In this document: one piece after another, positions 60,076-64,000 of the stretch
How the letters are laid out: each line of letters starts with the position of its first letter
How positions within the stretch are numbered: position 1 is the first letter of the stretch
Assembly: GCA_030144725.1 (NCBI GenBank)
Contig: JASKMD010000027.1
Coordinates: 1,213,533 to 1,277,532 of the forward strand
Origin: Haematococcus lacustris
Taxonomy: Eukaryota; Chlorophyta; Chlorophyceae; Chlamydomonadales; Haematococcaceae
Reading direction: 5' to 3'
Length of the DNA: 64,000 nucleotides
Made by a program: the position numbers and the translations under genes
The notes under the pieces: generated by a model
Told to the model about the DNA's origin: nothing
The model's database searches: none
Seen by the model: only the letters and a program-made list of their open reading frames with translations

Positions 60076-61468
60076 CTGCCGGCCCTTGGCACCAGCAGCA
60101 GCAGCAGCAGGCCTGACAGGGCAGGTCACAGTCTGTGTGCCCTGTGCAGCTTTCTGGGAGGCAGCAGGCCTGACAGGGCAGGTCACAGTCTGTGAGACTG
60201 CGTGTCCTATGTGGCCGACACTTGTCGCAGCATAGGGCCAGCATGTGTTGCAGCATAGGGGCGAGCAAGGGCTGGTTGTGTCAGCTGCCCCATTCAGTGC
60301 ATGCCCTACTCAGTGCATGCCCTACAGCATAGGGGCGACAAGGGCTGGTGTAGGCATTTTGAGCAAAACTGTGACTATTTCCGCAGCCGTAGTGGAGCTG
60401 AGAGGGTCTCTGGGGTCTGAGAGCAATCTGGGTTGCTTGCTTGCTCGCTCTGTGCCTCATTTGGCACTGTGCAACGCAGCGTGATGTGAGTGTGACTATG
60501 GCCATGCGCAATCTCCTTCACCCTCATTGTTTGCATCAGTGATATTAGGTCACAGATCTGTCATACCCTTTGCTCATGTAGGTATAGGGGAGGTAGGTAG
60601 ACACGAATAAACCAACATCCCCTGCTTTCTTTCTTTCTTTCTGCTTTCATTGCACAGATGCTTGCGCTGCACCCACCCCTGTGCTGTACCCAACCTGTGC
60701 TGCACCCACCCCTTCCAAACCAGGCAGCCCCACAACCAGGCAGCACCCAGCACCCCCTGGCCCGCCGCACTTATCACACCCTGCAGGGCGTCGCAGCCAT
60801 GACCTACCTACCCTGCCACTCAGACCTGGCAGGGCAGGCAGGCAGCTGACAGAGCCAGGCACCAATGTTCTGCACCTTTCGACAGTCATGGATATGGATA
60901 TGAGAGACTGTCCAGGTGCCAATGTCACAACAAGATGCTGCATCAGACATGATGTGTGAGGTGATGCTACCAGCACTGCGGGTGTTGCCTGCTGCCGCGG
61001 CTGTTGTTGCTTAGGGTTGTTGCACTGCAAGGACTGAGAGGTGCTGCACATTCAGCGCATGCCAGCGGTGCAGTGAGGTGGGGGGGGGGGGGTGTTCACG
61101 AAGATGCAGCCTGAGAGGGGTATTTTTGTGCACATCGCACTGCACAGACACCGCACTGCAAGGCACTGCGAGCAATGGAACAGCAAATCAGCAACATGGT
61201 GTGTAAGGTTTGACATCGCCCTAGTGTCAGGCGGTGATCCACTGTTCTGTCAACGTGACGGCTAAACATGAGAGAGACAGCCCCCTTGTCCCTCACTAGG
61301 GCCTCCATTTGAGCCGTAGTACCTACTAGCAGCCACTAACTAGATCCGACTCAAACAGTGTTATTGGGCTGTGTGGATTAAACCCAGTGCACATGGCACA
61401 TGAGCCCGCCTACCACCTACACTATTGCCTGATGATGATGTGGCTTACACCGCTTAAGCCGTCAGCCG
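60076..61468. other. Intergenic region; no gene recognised
   Basis: Contains a short duplication (words such as GGCCTGACAGGGCAGGTCAC near 60108 and 60166), a CTTT microsatellite near 60625-60645 and a G12 run near 61081. The 3' UTR of the reverse-transcriptase remnant probably occupies part of 61300-61468. Confidence 0.5.
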
Positions 61469-62800
61469 TTAGGCTGCTAGGCCGCCCTCCCCCTCTAGGG
61501 GTTCGGGACTTTCTGTAACGCATTTCATAGCAAGGTGCACAAACAAAGGTGCACATGGGCTCAACATGAAGTCATGCAAGTTCTCATTATTGTTCTGTAA
61601 AGTCATGGCAAACTCCGGCTGCTCCCTGATAGAACTCGTGGCAGTGCACTCAAAGATGAAATGCATGGCGTCATCCACTACCCCCTCTGTGCATCTGGTG
61701 CATGTGCGATCAATGAAAGTTACCCCCTCAAACCGAGCCTTCTCCACCCCCAGACCGCTGTTGCCTAACCTGAACCTAGTCAAGCTCGTGCGAACTTCTG
61801 TAGAGAGCTGTCTGTTCAGTAGGTGTGGTGCCATGTGATTGATGCCAATGCCGTCCCCATGCTTGAACCATGCAGCATACGAGCATCTCTCCCGATGCAC
61901 CGTCTCAGGCAGTCTAGGGTCTCCCTCAAACCCAACCCAACGCCTCCCCCACCTCTCGAGCCACTTGACTTCCATAGCCTTGGTGCCTAGGACCATGTCC
62001 GGGCTCAGGGTAAACTCATCCCCCATCAGCTCTCTGGCGGCCAGCTGGAACTGAGCACTCCAGCTGGCCTGGCAACTCCTCCCTAATTCCACATCTGCCT
62101 TAATGACCCTCATTAACAGGTCACTGTGGGATAGTTTGGCAGTGTTCCAGAACTTGCATGCAGCCCTAAACCAGTAAAGCTGGAGGGGCAGCTGCCCCAA
62201 CTCATGCAGCACCATCAGCCCTGACACTGAGCTACGAACCCTGGCAGCAAACCTGAGAAAGCTGAGCATGCGTGTTTGCACTGGGTTAGAGAGTTGCACA
62301 CCATGCCCAAGGAAAGCAGTGCCCCAAACCTGGCTGCCATACAGCCCTAAGGGGAGCACGAACGCTCTGATGAGGTGACACAGGGCAAAAGGATCATGCA
62401 GCACCCCATACTCTCTAGCACGGTTGCATGCTTGGCGCATGGCGAGGAACATGCCAGCCCTCATATGAGTGGCAGCAAAAGCAGGGGTGGCGCTGGGATT
62501 AAAATGCATGCCTAAGTACTTGAACTCTCTCACCACAGGCAGGATCTCATGCTTGTACCCAATGCAAGGTGCTGCAGTTTGTGAGTTGCCATTGAAAACC
62601 ATCACCTTTGACTTGCCCACATTGACTGTAAGGTGTTTCCTGTCTGCAAAGCCTTGTAGCTGGCAGACCAGCCGCTGCAGCCCGTGGGACGAGGTGCTCA
62701 CCAGGGTCACACTATTGCCTGACCCGAAGGCTATGATGTCGAGTTGGCATGACCTGCATGCACTAATTGTAAGCTGATGACAGCTCAAGAAAGGGGGCAC
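61469..62800 (-). mobile_element. 5'-truncated non-LTR (LINE) retrotransposon: reverse-transcriptase C-terminal part
   Basis: An open frame of about 443 codons without an ATG at its start. The N-terminal 30 residues correspond to the end of the RT palm. Where the F/YADD catalytic box is expected the protein reads IIAFGSGNSVTLVSTSSHGL, so the catalytic Asp pair is gone. Then come LTVNVGKSKVMVFNG and FKYLGMHFN (the thumb/connection signature GL-x-VN-x-x-K-[ST]-K-x-M-VF ... YLG), HLIRAFVLPLGLYGSQVWG, and a CCHC-like C-terminal finger (CTRCTEGVVDDAMHFIFEC). Fingers, most of the palm and any endonuclease domain are absent. It cannot retrotranspose autonomously. Its open frame begins 3 bases from the stop codon of the TnpB/Fanzor-like gene on the same strand. 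Confidence 0.85.
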
Positions 62801-62803
62801 ACA

Positions 62804-64000
62804 TTACTGTGCCTCAGCAGGCTGCTGCTGCTGCTGCTCCTGGGGCTTTAGGGGCTTGTCTCGCACCCGCTTGTAGCCCAGGCCAGGGTACTCCTTGCCC
62901 TTGGCTGGCAGAGCTCCCTGGTCTGGCCAGTAGCACAGCTCCAGTGGCCGCCACCTGCTCTCCCTAATGCGCTGCATGTTCAGCGCTGCATTGCAGTCCC
63001 TGTCCAGCCACCTGCCTGGCTGTGGTGCTGGCTTGGCTTTTGCAGTCTTGCCCTTGGCCTTGTTGGGCTCAGCTGCCGGCTCAGCCTCGGTGCGCTTGCT
63101 GCGCTTGGCTGGCTGGGGAGTGCTGGGCCCTGGCTCTGAGGCTGCTGTCAGTGTGGCTTCCTGGCTGCTGTGTGGGGCTTGCGGGGGGCTACTACCGGGC
63201 ACCACATCATGCCCCGCACTGGCTGGCCACGCTGCTGGCTCCAGGCTGGGCGCAGCAAGCGCTGTTCCACCTGCCCTGCTGGTGGCTTCCAGCCTGCGGG
63301 TCTCATGGCCCCGAGTGTGTTCAGCTCCACCTCACAGGGCTGCTTGCCATTCACTGCTGAGCTGACCTGGGTGGTGCGGTGCTCATCCACAAGCACCACC
63401 CTGCCCCGCATCTGGTCTGTGCCCCTGGGCCTGCACACCACCTTGCGGCAGGCACGCAACACCGCATCAGCACCCCAACCTCCCGCTGTACCAATGGTAG
63501 CTGCTCCAAAGAACACCACCAGCTGCTTGGCATGCCTATGGCGCTCCATGGACAACTCCGCCATGTCCTCCTCCAACTGCAGCCATGCACACAAGGCACA
63601 CCCATGGTGGCTGACATGGTGGCACCAGGTTAGGCATGGCACAGTCAACTACCTTTTCACGTTATGCCTAACCCACCACCTCTCAGTCCCTTACCCTCCC
63701 TCCCTCCCACCCTCCCTCACCTTCTTGAAGAACTGGTCCATCGCCCGGTCCTGGGCTCCGTACAGCCTCAGCCGCTGCCGTGCCCACTTGGGGTCCAGGT
63801 ACACCTCCCACACCGCATCCCAGGTGGCCAGGGTGACGGTGATGTGCTTCAGGTTTGCCTCCAGGGAGGTGCCGGCTGAGCTGGCCGCTGCCAGGTGCTG
63901 GAGGTGGGGCTTGATCGGTGCTAGCCACCGCTCAGTGTCACGGCGGTTGGCTTTTTCGTTGGTGCTTCCTGACAGCCAGCATGGCTGCTCAGCATGGGGC
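62804..64000 (-). CDS. TnpB/Fanzor-like RuvC nuclease, copy B (5' end outside window, one frame break)
   Basis: Homologue of copy A. The visible part starts at the window edge: RRDTERWLAPIKPHLQHLAA, VTLATWDAVWEVYLDPKWAR, QRLRLYGAQDRAMDQFFKK ending at 63721. The intron is 63577-63720 (AAG|GTGAG ... CTGCAG|TTGGAG, phase 0), at the same position as in copy A. Exon 2 reads LEEDMAELSMERHRHAKQLV, VFFGAATIG, WGADAVLRACRKVV, RuvC-II VVLVDEHRTTQVSSAVNGKQ, PCE, then MMWCPVVAPRKP, after which the frame stops. Homology resumes in a second frame near 63190 with a basic linker containing PAKRSKR, then RuvC-III RWLDRDCNAALNMQRIRESR and a tail to the stop at 62804. The frame break is most simply a small deletion at about 63175-63195. 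RuvC-I would lie beyond the window. Zinc-ribbon cysteines are mostly missing. Confidence 0.72.

Overview
This is nuclear DNA of a GC-rich green alga of the order Chlamydomonadales. The evidence is a pherophorin extracellular-matrix domain joined to a PPSP-type hydroxyproline-rich spacer, intron-dense genes with GT-AG junctions, and plant-type plastid and metabolic genes. My best guess is a Haematococcus-like alga, from memory of its protein families; no search was run. Introns carry unusually long, pure tandem arrays, several over 1 kb, and these generate most of the long spurious open frames. A run of exactly 500 N (49684-50183) is a scaffold gap.

Layout: (1) 2864-4817 (-): F-box/leucine-rich-repeat gene with a one-base homopolymer frameshift. 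(2) 5320-6425 (-): decayed RuvC-type nuclease of the TnpB/Fanzor (IS605 OrfB-like) family. (3) about 8.3-13.1 kb (-): WD40 gene resembling TRM82/WDR4, the non-catalytic subunit of tRNA m7G methyltransferase. (4) 13.8-16.1 kb (+): unassigned exon-like pieces, one with a membrane segment. (5) 17394-21991 (+): a 4.6-kb Gln/Pro/Ser-rich exon, perhaps the N-terminus of the next gene. (6) up to 32127 (+): TKL/Raf-like protein kinase; its catalytic domain can be assembled exon by exon. (7) 33437-36920 (-): a multi-exon, apparently intact transposase-like gene. (8) 38888-45627 (+): complete 13-exon PDX3-type gene, an NAD(P)HX epimerase fused to pyridoxamine-phosphate oxidase. (9) 46254-49242 (+): 5' part of a divergent ADP-glucose pyrophosphorylase, cut by the gap. 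(10) 50184-54773 (+): 3' half of an aspartate aminotransferase, emerging from the gap. (11) 55585-60075 (+): eight exons in consistent phase encoding signal peptide, pherophorin domain, PPSP hinge and SASA/sialate-O-acetylesterase-like hydrolase. (12) 61469-62800 (-): truncated non-LTR reverse transcriptase lying 3 bases from (13) 62804-64000 (-): a second TnpB/Fanzor-like copy running off the window.

The most notable system is the pair of TnpB/Fanzor-like genes. They retain RuvC-I (DPG), RuvC-II (DE/NE before a T-S/T-T pair) and RuvC-III (DRD-x-N-A-A-x-N) motifs and share one intron position. They have lost most zinc-ribbon cysteines, and the better copy has a basic, NLS-like linker just before RuvC-III. 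The second is the pherophorin-esterase fusion, a plausible secreted wall-modifying enzyme. Housekeeping genes here (vitamin B6 salvage/NADHX repair, starch synthesis, amino-acid transamination, tRNA modification, signalling) do not form an operon-like unit; they are independent nuclear genes among transposons and satellites.
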